DNA from: Phialocephala subalpina
Lineage: Eukaryota; Ascomycota; Leotiomycetes; Helotiales; Mollisiaceae
Direction of reading: 5' to 3'
NCBI GenBank assembly: GCA_900073065.1
Contig: FJOG01000006.1
Location: forward strand, 1,408,881-1,472,880
Length of the DNA: 64,000 nt
The position numbers and the translations under genes are program-made. Numbering within the stretch: position 1 is the first letter of the stretch; every line of letters begins with the position of its first letter. Below the pieces are notes generated by a model. That model was not told the origin of the DNA. It saw only the letters and a list, made by a program, of their open reading frames with translations, and searched no databases. Of this stretch, positions 23,970 through 36,954 are shown piece after piece.

Positions 23970-24605
23970 GCCTTTCCAGTCTTTTCAATATCCTAGCCTG
24001 GCTGGGACTCTTTAGCCAGCTGTCGAACTCGATCCGAGGCTCTCGTTCATTTTGACCGAGTCACTGCATTAAACTGGGTTCGGTACCACAACCTAGCATG
24101 ACCAGGTCACCTTCGAGTGCCTCGGATTGGGATTGAAAACCGACCTCAAAACTTCATCGATGGTCTAACTTCGAACTGAAAGGGTTTCGTCGATTTCCCC
24201 CTCCACCATGGAAATTCGTATTCATGCATACGTCAGCACACTCCGCTCAATGTTGATAGCACTGGACTGGCAGACATTTCTTTCTCAAAAATTTAATCAG
24301 ATAATTCGAGTTTGCTGCACATTTATGCATGGGCTAATTGGTGGCTAAGTCATCAATCAGCGCAGAAATGGAAGGCAACATAGAGACTTCTAGAAATGAA
24401 AAGCACTGACTATATGCACATATCTCTCTTTTGTACCTTTCAGCCTTTGTGATGGATGCTTCGACAAGTAGACTGAAGACAAGTGAACAATCTGGAAGAC
24501 GGTCAATTAGTCCTCAGTAACTCTTTCAACTCACTTCAACATATACCCCCCCTCTCTTCTCCCTAAAAATCCACATCACCTCTCACCTCAAGCTCTCACA
24601 AGCTC
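23970..24605. other. spacer between BTB copies 4 and 5
   Basis: Non-coding, with a CT/A-rich leader-like tract directly before the ATG at 24606. Confidence 0.4.
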
Positions 24606-26032
24606 ATGGCACCGAGTTGCCCACCCGCCTTACGCAAGCGCCTTCACAACCCTACCCTCACCATGGATCCTCCCCCCCAAAAACAGAAAACCGACACAAG
24701 GAAAGAGAAGAAGTCACCAATCGTGTTCTCCTGGCCTGGTATGAAACCAGATACTCGACTCATGGTCTTTTATCAAGAGTTTCATGTCCATTCTATGTTG
24801 TTGAAGTTGCATTCTGCGTACTTTAGGAAGTTTTTGGACTCGCCTGATAAAGTCCCCTCTTCAAGAAATTCGGATGCTGTCGCGGAAGGGTCCGAGGCGA
24901 TGATGTCGACTCCAGAATTAACCCCGGTCAAGGGCACTTTGACTCCGTTCTCAAGCTTTCGATATGACAGGGTAACAGTCGTAGACGAGACTCCGGAAGA
25001 CCCAGAGGATGAAGAGGTAGTGGACTGGCACCTAGTCTCCTCCACCCCTGATGTGCGTTCCTCACAGCCTCCCCACATTTCTAAACTTCACCACTGACCC
25101 AATGCAGAAACAACCATGCGAGAGAATCTCAATCTACGCATACAGTGCCGAACAAGAGGAGATGTTCGAGAAACTTCTATGTGCTGTGTAAGTAAAGATT
25201 TGCTCTCTTTTGCTTCGAGCGAATCGGACATGCTCGTTTGTCGAAAAGGGTTATGTTCATTTCATTTGCCCACTTGTTGTACTCCGAAACATCCAAAATG
25301 TGCAATAGCTGACTCCTCGACTTTCGGGTATGGTAAACCCTATACACTTAAAGATCCCGAATACTTCGTGAGGCTCGTTGCTTTTGCCGACTTCTATTGT
25401 GCTCTACCAGTTGTATCGAGGACGCTGGACGGTGCTTTGATTCGGAGCCCGGAATTCTGTGGGAGGATTAAGGAGTGGGCTGGAGATTTGTTCTATGCTG
25501 CTGCTAAACTCCGGTATGTTATCCTCAATCCCTTTCATATCTGTAACTAACAAAGGATAGAAATGCTCTCCTGTTCCGCGAAACCTTGATCTGGGTCGTC
25601 GGACCATTCCAGAATCCTCGCTACGAAGGATTCAGTGACCGCAACCTAGCTCGGGTAGCGAGATACGCGCACGACCAACTCGCCATCAGACTCTCGACCG
25701 TGCAGCAGACGATCTGGAGAGCTGCGAGGGATGATTGGGAAGACGACTGGGACAAAGGTTGGGATAGTCCACTCTTTGATGAGATGGAACATTGTGATGA
25801 AGGCGAAGCTCGGGTGTTTCTGCCGAGATTGAAGTTCTCGTGGTTTTTGAAGAGCCTAGTAAGTGCTAAGAAGCCGATGTTGGATATAGGGCAGTGTGAG
25901 GGGTTGCTGGAGTCGAAGCTTGTGCTGGATAAGGGTCATCAGGCTGGGGTGGGTGATTGTGAGGATTGTTTCTTATGTGCTGAGGTGGAGGATGAGGATT
26001 TGCCGTGGGATGTTGATGAGAATGACTGGTGA
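24606..26032 (+). CDS. BTB-domain protein, array copy 5, possible splice-site loss
   Basis: Exon 1 (24606-25052; the Met at 24663 is an alternative start matching the other copies better) carries the BTB core (MVFYQEFHVHSMLLKLHSAY) and a long Ser/Thr/Glu-rich linker. Exon 2 begins at 25108 (KQPCERISIYAYSAEQEEMF). Its GTAAGT donor at about 25189 and a CTGAC branch site at about 25310 are intact. The place where the acceptor should be reads TTTCGG instead of TTTCAG just before 25328. Downstream the frame is clean: YGKPYTLKDPEYFVRLVAF, a third intron with CTAAC, NALLFRETLIWVVGPFQNP, and the end CFLCAEVEDEDLPWDVDEND followed by W at 26032. If no other acceptor is used the product is truncated after the BTB domain. 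Apart from this one site the gene looks functional. Confidence 0.75.
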
Positions 26033-26230
26033 ATGGATGGAGATCGGTGATGGGAGGGTCGGACTTCGATGAAGATTCAAGCACCTGAGTTGTAGAGAGA
26101 AAGACGTCCAAGCGAAGACCTTGACCTTTGACGATGTGGAAAGCAAGTCACGCAACCAATGGAGTTTCTGTTTTTGACATTATCTGCAATGCTGGAAAGC
26201 TGAATGAGTGTGGATTTCATACTCAACCCT

Positions 26231-27436
26231 CTAATTTGTCGCCCCCCTCAAAGCCATAGCTCCCAAAATCAGCACCTCCATCTCCCTTCTCTCATCAACC
26301 TCTCTTTCCATTCTCGCTCCATTCACACCATTTACCTCATTGCCATTCACCTCTTTCTTCTTCCCACCACCTCCACCACTATTCAGCTTATAAATCTTCC
26401 TAACCCGTCCCACATCCGTCATCGAAGCCAAAGTCTCGTCGTCGAATGGGACTTGCTCGCCTTGGATCTGTGTAGCGAGACGGGAAGAGAGCTGGTCGGA
26501 TGTTATTGGCGATTCGGGAGTGGAAACTTTGATTAGGAGGAGCGAGGTGGTGGTCGGTTGGATGCCGAAGCGGCGGAAGGACTCGGCTATCTGTTCGAGA
26601 GGGGTTGTTAGTGAGTTTGTTATTGGAAGTGGAAGAGCAGAAAGAGAGTATGGAGGGAGAAGAGGGGTTGACGGTGGGTAGTGACGGAATGAGGGGTCAA
26701 GTTGAGGGGTAGAAGTGGTTGGAAGTGCGACACGAACTGCTGCTTGTGTTGCAAGTTGTATGTGATCGGCATGAGGCTGATGCCTCTAAGTCATTTAGGT
26801 GTGTGATATGGTTGAGGAGAAATAAGGTTACACCAACACAAATGCAGGGGAAAGCGGAGTGTTGAGCCGGTCGCTTAGCGAATGAAATGTGATCCTTCCA
26901 TGAAATGGCGTGACGCAGATCAGTTGAAGCTCGAGTATGCCGATACTAACACTTCAGCCACTTGCCCAGTGGTTGGCAAGCGGAAGCGGGAGTCGAAGCC
27001 CGCGAAACACAGGACTCGGAAGAAAGGTGCACAAACGTTATTGTTTGGAGATAGCGAGAAGACTATCTCAGAGTGAACATTTCTACTTCGAAGTCTATTC
27101 GACAACAGATCGTTGACGGCACGGTATACCGCTGCCAAAGCGTGTATCTTTGAGACAAGCTATTGATTGATCAGTGAACTCTAATCTCAACCCGACCCAT
27201 GATATCTCATCCAAGTCACGTGACAGCAAGCGTCAAATTTGAAAATGGGAGGTTCAGACGGGATGAAAAGGGGGACTAACCACGCTAGCATCTATAAGCG
27301 CATACTCGAAATCTGTGTTGCCGTCCAAGAGCTGCTGTTGCAGAAAGGCGGCATTTTGGATGTTGCGGTATAGGGCAATGTGGATGGAGTGGCTGGGTGG
27401 AAGGTGCTCCAGCTGCGCCGTTTGTAGCAGGGCCAT
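26231..27436 (-). CDS. CGI121: EKC/KEOPS complex subunit CGI121
   Basis: Small subunit of the EKC/KEOPS complex that makes the t6A modification at position 37 of ANN-decoding tRNAs; it binds Bud32 (PRPK) and helps hold the tRNA. Exons 27436-27281, 27159-27037 and 26590-26231 give 212 residues. Conserved parts are [46 protein letters not shown], the segment [20 protein letters not shown] across the second junction, and LLLIKV. The second intron is long (446 nt). A Gly/Lys/Asn-rich insertion ([18 protein letters not shown]) sits near the end, a variable place in the family. It converges with the BTB array but has no functional link to it. Joins are all in frame with GT-AG ends. Confidence 0.87.
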
Positions 27437-29188
27437 AACGGTGATCGGAAGAATATGTTGGTGTTCGAAAGGTGTGAATTGATCGCTTGACGGATGAATC
27501 ACCTCGTGATGATCTCTTGGACGCAGAGCTTCAACCTTAGGGATTCTGCGGATTCAGAACTGAGAGTCGCCTTAGGCACAATGTTCTTGGGTCAGCCCTG
27601 TGTACTTCCAACTTTGTGGCTGTGATTGGCGTGCTCTTGATTCCGAAGGCTTGCAGAGGCTGGGATGGACCCTGAGGAGGCGAGGGAGATTGAAGGCTCT
27701 TCGTGGGGAAGGGATCGTTCGGTTATTCTTACCTTCGTAGTCCTCGACGCTGAAAATAGACGGGCTGGAGAATGATCCTCGTGGTTGTGGGATATCAGAC
27801 GGGAAAGGCACTGCTTCGTATCGAAGGGGTAGCTTAGCGGTTGTAACTTGTAACGTGGAGGTTGAGCTTGTGGAAACCGGAGTAGGTCAAAACGAAGGAT
27901 CGAAATAGCGTCGCCCACTGCCGAATCTAATCGAGCCGACCTACCGAGTCGAATGAAGCTTAAATCTTCTCTCGGGACTTCTAGGGTCACGATGCCGTGC
28001 GGGCGATCACTTCTTCATCTGAGAAATAAACACGCATTGACAATCCACAGGCATGCTCTCATCAATGCTCGAGTCCGTGGTAGCAGCCACAGGTAGAAAC
28101 GTACGGGACAAAAAGCCTCTGTCTGGGTGTGAGTGTGAGCCCTATCACGGATCTTCAGTGACCGCTCATCAGCTGAGGGGCAGCACGCCAAGGGAAATGG
28201 GTATTGTCCGTTGGTGGTGTCGATCACAGTTCTTGTAAGACGACCGGTAAGGAGGCTAGACTCTTGGAAAAAGTACTGTACTCGTACATGTGCCCAGCAG
28301 TAACAAACATAACAAACATCAGATCCATACATACACCGTGTACCTCAGATTAAGGAAAGACCAGCTGTATTCCCGTATGAGTTGTAGCCTGTTCCTGACC
28401 GTAGTTCAACAGTAAGAGGCTAGTTGTTCTCTTCATCTTGGCTCTCGTCTTATCACGCGCAAGCCCCAACCAGGGTCCAAAGATCGCGAAGGAATTCCCG
28501 CATGGAACACACCCAGTCACACTTCCAGTTGCTGGTCTTTGTCTTCTCGACAACAGATTGGTGGCACCAAGCTTGGACTGTCGTCTATATTGATGATCTG
28601 GGACGGTATGCCAGTGCGATGCTCGAAATGCAGGGCTTTGGGCCTGCCGTTCCTCCTTTGAGCTGAGCGTGTACCGCCAACCTGATGGTGTTGCTCGTAA
28701 AGGCAAGTGAGTGCTGAATGGGTAGTGTTGACCATGGCAGCGGCGGCTGTTCTCTTTTCCTGGGACTCAAAATCCCAAGTACCGGACATCTGTGCTCCTT
28801 CTCCACAAATACTGTACGACAACAAAGACTTCCTTCCATCTGCTCTTCACAATTGTTCGAGTGAATAGGTTTCCAAGTTCTGCTTTGTAGGAACTGCCGT
28901 TGTAAAGGGGGGACGACGAGGCGATCCCTAACTCGGCTAGCGTTCTTTCCCCAGGAGCTACGGATCGCCGTGAAAATGATATTTCACGGCCACAACTCGT
29001 CGCCGCAATTCCCTCACGAATACATCAAACGAGAGAGCTACAACATACCTCTTCATGCGACTTCGGCCGTTCCTGAGGTGGGCCCCATAAGACGGGACTC
29101 TCGATTCGCAGAAAGTCAAAATCGAGCACTCGAATATCGACCCGCGTTCACGGCTTGTTCCATCGAACAGACGGCTTCTTCCGTCGCA
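27437..29188. other. intergenic between CGI121 and the Zn2Cys6 gene
   Basis: Divergent promoter region of about 1.75 kb. Short minus-strand frames (27592-27990, 28517-28839) have no family resemblance. The reading frame of the regulator is open upstream to about 28970, so its 5' leader probably lies in the last part. Confidence 0.4.
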
Positions 29189-32054
29189 ATGCCATCTCAG
29201 AAACGACCTGCTGGTGATGCCAACGGCGCTCCGGCAAAGCAAGTCAAGGCAGAGCACCCAGAGGAGTTCTCGAATGCTGTCAAGAAGAAGTTGCAATCGT
29301 CCCAAAGAACTGGTCAGGCCTGCGACCGGTGCAAGGTACCATCAATCAACACCGTCAAAGACGAGTCGCACGCACAAGCTAACAGATACGCCAACAGGTC
29401 CGCAAGATCAGATGTGATGCACTTCCTGGCGGATGCTCGCCTTGTCTCCAAAATAGCTCGGAATGCCGAACGACAGACAGAATCACAGGTCGTGCCACTT
29501 CGAGAGGCTACACCGAAGGTCTCGAACAACAGAATCGCGACTTACAACATCGTATTCACGAATTGGAACAACGATTGAGACAAGGCGGTGCTGATATCAA
29601 GCCTGCCAATGCATATCACGATGCTCAGGGCTACGACTACCAACCGGCTGCGCCAGCTCCAACATGGAATTCGGCTTCCTCTACCTACTCCTCCCAGAGT
29701 CACAACAGTATGACGGTTCAGCAGCAAGAGACAAACATGTTCCGAGCGCTTCCGGCTTTCCGTGCTGGATGTACTGGTGATAACTATCTCGGCGTTTCTC
29801 CAGGAAACTCCAATTTGAGTTCCATCAAAGGCACAGCTCTGTCTATTCTCGGAATGGAGATTGATATTGCTGATTTTGAATCCATGGACATGGACGAGCC
29901 AGACCCTTCGGTGTTCCACCCACAACTGTACAACAAGTCTTATCAGGCATTTCTGCAATCGGCCCTGAACATCAACCCCAGAATCGAGAAAGTGAATTTG
30001 CCGGATCGCAATGAAGGTCTCACATATGCGGACTGGTACTTTCGTGTACTGAATCCGTACATGCCACTCCTTCACAAACCCACGTTCATGAAGCTGGTAA
30101 GTTTAGGATGGACCTCAGACTTGGATCAACATCTAACATAAGTAGTTGATGCGTTTCTATGACGATCCAAATTTCCTTCCGACCCCTGCCGAGACTGTCA
30201 TGGTGCACATGGTATTCGCCATCATGTTCTTCCAATATGCTGCGCGTAATTGGGAGGACCCCGCCCAACAAGCTAACCTCACTCACTCATCGAACATGCA
30301 TTACCACTACTCTCTCAGCAAGTTCTATCAACTCTCCTGCAGTCATACATTTGCAGACGTCCAGGCTCTGACTCTGATCTGCGCACATCTTCGAAATTTC
30401 CCCAAACCCGGCGCCAGCTGGATCTTGACACAGACCACTATCTCATTAGCCATTGAGCTTGGACTTCACCGGTCAGCGAAGCGTTGGGCACCTGAATCTA
30501 TCCCAAATCCTCTGGACGTTGAGATGCGGAAACGCACGTTCTGGGCCCTTCTTGCCATCCATGTTACTCTAAGCGGGAAGCTGGGCAGACCAATGGCATT
30601 CCGTTATGAAGATTTTGATGTCGAAATGCTAGAGGAGGTCGATGATGAGCTGCTTTCTGAGAATGGATTGGACAAATCGCGGCCAGGTAAATGCCTCCAC
30701 AACATTGGCTTGCATGCAATGCGCCTACTACCCCTTTTTATGGAGCTGTATTCTACGATTTATGCTGTTCGACGTCAATCCCCAGAGAACTATATCTCCA
30801 CAATTAATAGCCTGGACTCAAAGTTGCGAACCTGGAAGGATAATTTGCCAGCCGACCTTGTCAAGGGGGAAGCTGGCCAAAATGAGCGAGAAGGCAGAGT
30901 CTTTGCTTTGTATGCTCAGGTATGGGCTCTTGAGTTCCGCCTTCTCCTTAGGCACCCGTCTGTTTCGAGGACCACCGATCCAGCCTTCAGCGCTGAGAGT
31001 ATGAGAATCTGCGTTGAGTCATCACGGCAGATGCTAGGTGTGGTTATGCAGCTGCAGAAGTATAAGAGTCTTGATACGACATGGTACAACAGTGCTGTTT
31101 ATGTTATGGCAATCACCACCACTCTTTTCGCGCAGTGGGATAAGCGAGGGGAAACTTCAGCGGCCGACCTAGCAGCATTGAGAGATGAGATGGACAAATG
31201 GTTGGACATCATGGGTGACGTTGGTGCATTGCTAGGTACGTTTGCCAAGAGCAGTTTGTCTTCAGGAACTAACAAGAGCAGGATCTGGGAATCGATTGCG
31301 TGAGGCTGTTCGGGTAGTGACAGATGGAACCTTGGGCCTTTTGAGTCGAAGCCTTCCCGTCAAGAATACCGCCAGTTACGGACAGAACAACGGCTTGCAA
31401 GATTCGAAGTCACCACCACAGCGATCCAACTCTGCCGGTACCTTCTCTAACAGTACTAGCGGCCCTCACGTCTACGCTTTCGAAGCCACTGCGACATCCA
31501 ACGGAAACGCGGCAACGAATCCGTCATACGTCCAAGCCGAGAATCAGTTATCTCATCAGCAGACTCCTTATCCAGCAGCAACTCAATACTCTACATACCC
31601 CGAGCCAGCTTCTACAACATCCCTCCCCTATACTCCACACGAGACTTCACACGCCTACTCTAATTACCCGAATACCAGCGATGCTGTTGAGGCCCCACTC
31701 CTTGCCGCATTCGCAGCACAAGCCTCGCAGGTTCAAGCGAACGGCACATGGCAACGCTCACCAAACACCGCGAATTCTGGCTCTCAGGCCTCATGGCAGC
31801 AATGGACCAATACGTTGGCTGGGAATCTAGAGCCACAAGACTGCTTCAGTGCCAGTGCTTTGGTACAACTTGGTGGACGAGTTCTTGCTCAGAGTAATGG
31901 AAATGCAGGCCAGGGAAGTGGCATGGGAGATATGGGCGCGAATCAAGTTGGTGTGAACATGGAGAGCAGTGTTAGTATGGGTAGGCAGGCTAATGGTGAG
32001 TTGGCGACTTCATGGCCATTGAACATATTCGAGATTCATGGATCAACCTCATGA
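29189..32054 (+). CDS. Zn2Cys6 fungal transcription factor
   Basis: Nuclear DNA-binding regulator. Exons 29189-29335, 29398-30096, 30146-31235 and 31282-32054 give 902 residues. The first junction rebuilds the binuclear zinc cluster CDRCKVRKIRCDALPGGC followed by SPC and a sixth Cys (spacing C-x2-C-x6-C-x6-C-x2-C-x6-C, about residues 44-71). A linker (TGRATSRGYTEGLEQQ) and a coiled coil (NRDLQHRIHELEQRLRQG) follow. The middle-homology region (fungal-specific TF domain) spans roughly residues 220-640, including YADWYFRVLNPYMPLLHKPT and WILTQTTISLAIELGLHRSA. The C-terminus is long and Gln/Asn/Ser-rich, a typical activation region. Start: MPSQKRPAGD is chosen, although the frame is open upstream to Met codons near 28976. 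The pathway it controls is not evident. Confidence 0.88.
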
Positions 32055-32957
32055 TGATTACTGGAGCGAGGAAATAGAACCAATAGGGAGTCGATGGAGG
32101 AACGTGAATATATGGTGGTCATGGCGTTTATGAATGAGACTGGGCGTTGACGGGTTTGGGATATGCGCTTTGGAAGCTCTCGGTGGCGTTGATCTGGGTA
32201 CTTATTCGATCATCAAGCGGTAGCTTAGCCAGTCGATGGGACTTTGGCTCCTGGGGCGCATGGACTGGAGTAGAGATATGGATCTTGTATGATATCATAG
32301 CATGGAGACTCAAGCAGTGAGAATTAATAAGGAGTTCGTTGCTTTCTAAATTTGTTCGCATTGAAGATTGGTGTTTCTTGATGACAAAAGAGAAATTGTG
32401 AACTGATGATGAGGTTTGAAATGGTTTCCTAAATCTGTTCTCATTCACCCACATCAACGGTGATTGAGAACATGAAGATAAACTACTGAATGGATGATTT
32501 GAGAGGATGAATTGATTGATTTAAGACATATAGTTACAGTGTGATGCTTCCCAGCTCCCATTATCACTCGTACTGCACCAGCCACCAGGATATCTAGCAT
32601 AAACTTCCAAAATCTGACGAACATTTGACCTGCTTTCATCTCAACTATGAAGAAATCGGATGAGGCTAAGGTACCCCACCCCGGTCGCCCGCTAAGGTTT
32701 AGCGTCATGTTGTTGCAGCAACCATACCCTGGTCGCTTTTCTCCGAAATCAACAACTCCGTGATCGCATGCCAAATGCCATTCAACGAACGACTTCGACA
32801 ACACGAAATCTGCCTCTCTATTACAACTGGCCTAGGATTTTAGTTTCATTGAACACCTTTTTTTTTACGCTACCCTTTTCCACGAGCCCAAACAGCTCGC
32901 GCGTATCCTTGTTTACGCCGCGTTTACCGGATGAGTACGATTGAAGAATAATTCACA
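32055..32957. other. intergenic
   Basis: 3' flank of the regulator and promoter of the kinesin. A T-run at about 32861-32870 and CT-rich sequence precede the kinesin start. Nothing else seen. Confidence 0.4.
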
Positions 32958-35900
32958 ATGGCCACCACAGACCCAGGAGCGTCTTCGATTTCGGTCACAG
33001 GTATGCCGCAATGACTGTTTTGAATCTCTGCCATCCTGACAACTCGCAGTTCGTGTCCGACCTTTCACAATCCGTGAAGCTGCCCAAATGTACGAACCTC
33101 CATCCACCTGAAACAACAAATACTGACAGCAACAGCACAAAATGTGACGATGGCACACTATTCCTCGGCGATGGATCCCTCGCTGGAGCTCCAACTCCCA
33201 AACTTGGAAATAAGGGTATTCGATCAGTGGTCAAAGTAATAGACGACAAATGCTTGTACGTCCAAATACTCTGCCACCGTCGTCATATACTGATTCGAGC
33301 AGAGTATTCGATCCTCCCGAAGACAACCCAGTCCAGAAATTCTCCCGCTCCGTCGTATCGAATATGGGCAAGAGAGTAAAAGACCAAACTTTCGGCTTCG
33401 ACAGAGTATTCGACGAGAACACAACACAAGGCGAGGTCTACGAAGCTACGGCGAGAGGTCTGCTTGACAGCGTCCTAGAAGGATACAATGCCACGGTATT
33501 CGCATATGGTGCTACTGGTTGTGGAAAGACGCATACGATTACTGGAACTGCGCAACAGCCTGGAATCATTTTCTTGACGATGCAAGAGCTTTTCGAGAAG
33601 ATTGCCGAACGCAGCGATGAAAAGCACACGGAAGTTTCCCTCTCATACCTCGAAATTTACAACGAGACCATTCGAGATCTGCTGGTACCTGGTGGAAGTA
33701 AACAAGGCCTAATGCTACGTGAGGACGCCAACCAGGCAGTTTCAGTGGCAGGACTGTCGAGCCATCATCCTAAAGATGTGCAGGAGGTCATGGATATGAT
33801 CGTCAAGGGAAACGAATACAGAACAGTCTCACCAACAGCGGCCAACGCAACATCTTCGCGGTCGCACGCTGTGTTGCAGATCAATGTAGCCCAAAAGGAC
33901 CGAAATGCCGATGTCAACGAGCCCCACACAATGGCCACACTGAGTATTATTGATCTTGCTGGTAGTGAACGTGCCAGTGCTACCAAGAACCGAGGAGAAC
34001 GATTGCTTGAAGGTGCGAATATCAACAAGTCTCTCCTGGCTTTAGGTGGCTGCATCAATGCTCTCTGCGACCCACGAAAGAAGAACCACGTCCCATACCG
34101 AAACTCGAAGCTCACCCGACTCCTCAAATTCTCCCTGGGCGGGAACTGCAAGACGGTCATGATTGTCTGTGTTAGTCCTTCAAGCGCACACTTCGACGAG
34201 ACCCAAAATACTCTAAGATACGCCAACCGAGCGAAGAACATCCAGACCAAGGTTACGAGGAATGTATATAATGTCAACAGGCACGTCAAGGACTTCTTAG
34301 TGAAGATTGACGAGCAAATGGCATTGATCAACGAGCTCCGAGCACAACAAAAGGATTTCGAGGGCATGGCATTCGTCAAGTTCAAGAAGCAGAGCGAGAA
34401 GCGGGATGGCATTGCACGCGAAGGAATCATGAGAATACGAACAGCATTCGAAAACTCAGCTGCTGAGCGACAGGAAAAGGCCAACAACATGAAGAAACTC
34501 TCAGCCATACAACGACGTATCAGCATCTTGTCATCATGGATTGCAGCATTCGACACCATCTGTGATACTCGAGAGGATGGAGAGATGCCACCCAGTCTTG
34601 CTGCTATGCGAAAGACTGCTGTAGGAATTCAGGTGGAGCTCGAGAACAGTAGACAACACTATCATCAAAGACTGGACAAGATGAACTGGGAGCGAGCTGT
34701 CGACTCGGCATTGCAAAATAGTATTCGCCTGCTGATAGAAGTTGATGGCTCTGCAGATGGTCTGGATGTTGCGAGCTTGACTCGCGAGGCAGAATTGCTC
34801 AAGGCCAATGCTGCGAGGGACGCTTACCTGGAAGTTCTTGAGCAGGACAAGGGTGGCGAGTCACAGATCATGCAAATCCTGCTTTCTGCACAATTCGAAA
34901 TCATCTCATCTCTGAGCGACATTCTCAGCATGAGCGAGGACGAGGCCATTCAACATGCAAAGACAATCTTCAAGCGCTTATTGCAGACCTGCTCTGAAGC
35001 CGCTGGTCAAGTCATCAAGCCAGATGGATCGATGAAGATTGTGGAGGCCTTTCCGCCAACGAAGCGTGGAACACCAAAGAGGAAGAAGACTGTGAACCTC
35101 ACAGAGAGTCAACCTAGGCCGGTGCCAGTCATGCCAGCACTTACGGTAGCAGCAGTGCCTCAAGTCTACTCGTCACCCATGAAGTCCTCGCCTCGACGAA
35201 GGAAAGTCATGGGAAAGAAGGGTCTTTCTTACACACCCAAGAAGAAGTCGCAACGCAGCGTCAGATGGCGTGATGACGCTGATGCTGGAAACTTGGCAGA
35301 ATTCGAAAAGACACCTCAGAAGCTGGCAGCTACTCCAGAAGTCTCTTCGGTGGAAGACAGCCTTACCCTACCAGCAATGCCATCCTATCTAGCCGAGGAC
35401 GTTTCCAATGACTCTCTCGGCTCATCACCAATTCCTGCTGCACCACAATCCTCTCTCGACATCAAGCCAAAAGTCAACAGATTTCAAGCTGGGTTCTTGG
35501 CAAAGAGAACAGATGGATCACCGCCACCTCCAACAATCACAAACCTATCCTCATCTGACAATGAGCAGTCTCCTCTGCGCACCATAAACCTCTCAAATGC
35601 CGCCAATCGATCATCACTACACCAAGTTCAGACAGTAGAAAACGAGACTCCAAATGACAGTGGCAACAACTCGTCATCAGAGAGTGAGAACGGCAGCTGG
35701 CAGGCCAACAAATCAGACAGCGCACAAATCGGTCAAGCTCTGAAGCGTTCTGGATCTATCTCACGAGCCTCAAACGCACACGACTTAATTCGAGGCAGGA
35801 GAGCAAGAAGTCCTCCAGCTTCAGTAATGGCCGGCTCCCCACCGAACGAGAACCTCTTTACCGCAGGTCACGCTCGCCGTATGGTCACCAGCCAAAAGGA

Positions 35901-36105
35901 AGGAGCATTTGCCTCGAGTGTTCTCAGTCCTCGCACTGCTCCGATCACGAAGCACAATCGTCGCACTACCATCGATGTTGGCCATAATAGACAAGTTAGC
36001 GGTTCGATGTCGAGTGGTCCCGTTAGGCTCACTGGCATGATTGGTAGTACGCCTAAGCAACGGGAGAGTGTTGCTGGTTTGACGGGCAAGGGTTCATGGC
36101 GTTGA
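32958..36105 (+). CDS. KIP3: kinesin-8 motor protein (Kip3/Klp5/KipB type)
   Basis: Plus-end-directed microtubule motor that also shortens microtubules; in fungi it sets spindle and nuclear position. Exons 32958-33000, 33050-33089, 33136-33255 and 33303-36105 give 1001 residues. The first three small exons rebuild the start of the motor (ISVTVRVRPFTIREAAQ, then TLFLGDGSLAGAPTPKLGNK, a kinesin-8 loop insertion, then KCLVFDPPEDNPVQKFSR). Motor motifs: P-loop YGATGCGKTHTITG, switch I NATSSRSHAVLQI, switch II LSIIDLAGSERA, and HVPYRNSKLTRLL. A neck and coiled coil follow (about residues 385-560). The long Ser/Pro/Lys-rich tail has basic patches (RRRKVMGKKGLSYTPKKKS) suited to microtubule binding and phosphorylation. 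Length is normal for the family. No lesion. Confidence 0.93.
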
Positions 36106-36954
36106 ATTTCTCCGGTTTGAGATACTGGTGATGGTGTAATAATATGGTTGTGTGAGCTTGGCATTCGCATTGCGTTTTGGTTGAGATCATTGCATCAGAG
36201 CGGCTGCAATTGCATGATGATAATGACTTTCCTTTCTTTTATCTTGTATTTTTCAAGTTCATTACTCCATTGAGGAGTCGGCTCAGATTGGCGTCGAGTG
36301 TTTGGAGTCGGGTCATTCATCGATATCGAATTTGGAGTTCTTGTGCAAGTCAAAGTATCAGAATGGGAGTGGGCTGTTTGTTAGTGTTTGTTAGAATATG
36401 GAGATCTTTACACTTCAATCGTGCCATTCGAGACGTTTTTGCACTGCCGTACGTGACGCAGTGTAGTGACCTTCCCAAGCCCGCTCGGTGTTGCACCACC
36501 CTCGGTCCAGGACAGTGAGAACACGACGCGTCGAAACTGGGCGAAAATGAAGGCGGGGATGTTCAAAGTTGGGTGCTGACTTCCATGGCACTTGGGTAAG
36601 GTTTCTATCGTGATATTCTTTCGAAGCAAAAATGGCAGCATTAGTGTTGGGGAAGTGGTGATATTGCGACGATGAAGGAGCTACCATGATCCATCTGCAG
36701 CGACAACACGACGCGTCATAAGTCGATGGAAACTGTGGTGGGAGTTACCAAATTAAAATAGTAGCATTCAGGAGCATCTCAGCACTTGCTTTTCTCTCAC
36801 TACCCTTCTTGCTCCTTGTACCGCTTATATTCTCGTCCTCCCCTTTCCATACTCAACTCCAACGCCAACTCCCGCTACCAGAATCCCAGCGCGTAACAAG
36901 AGTCCCATGAACCACCCAACCAAAACATATTACCCGTATGCCTTGGAAATAGCC
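36106..36954. other. intergenic with a 13-bp direct repeat
   Basis: No gene seen. The sequence AACACGACGCGTC occurs at 36520-36532 and again at 36705-36717; each copy contains ACGCGT. Confidence 0.4.

Noticed and set aside
27592..27990. 132-codon minus-strand frame upstream of CGI121
   Set aside because: No resemblance to any family and no in-frame join to CGI121; probably promoter DNA.
33765..34559. 264-codon open frame on the minus strand within the kinesin gene
   Set aside because: It mirrors the conserved motor domain and has no family features of its own.
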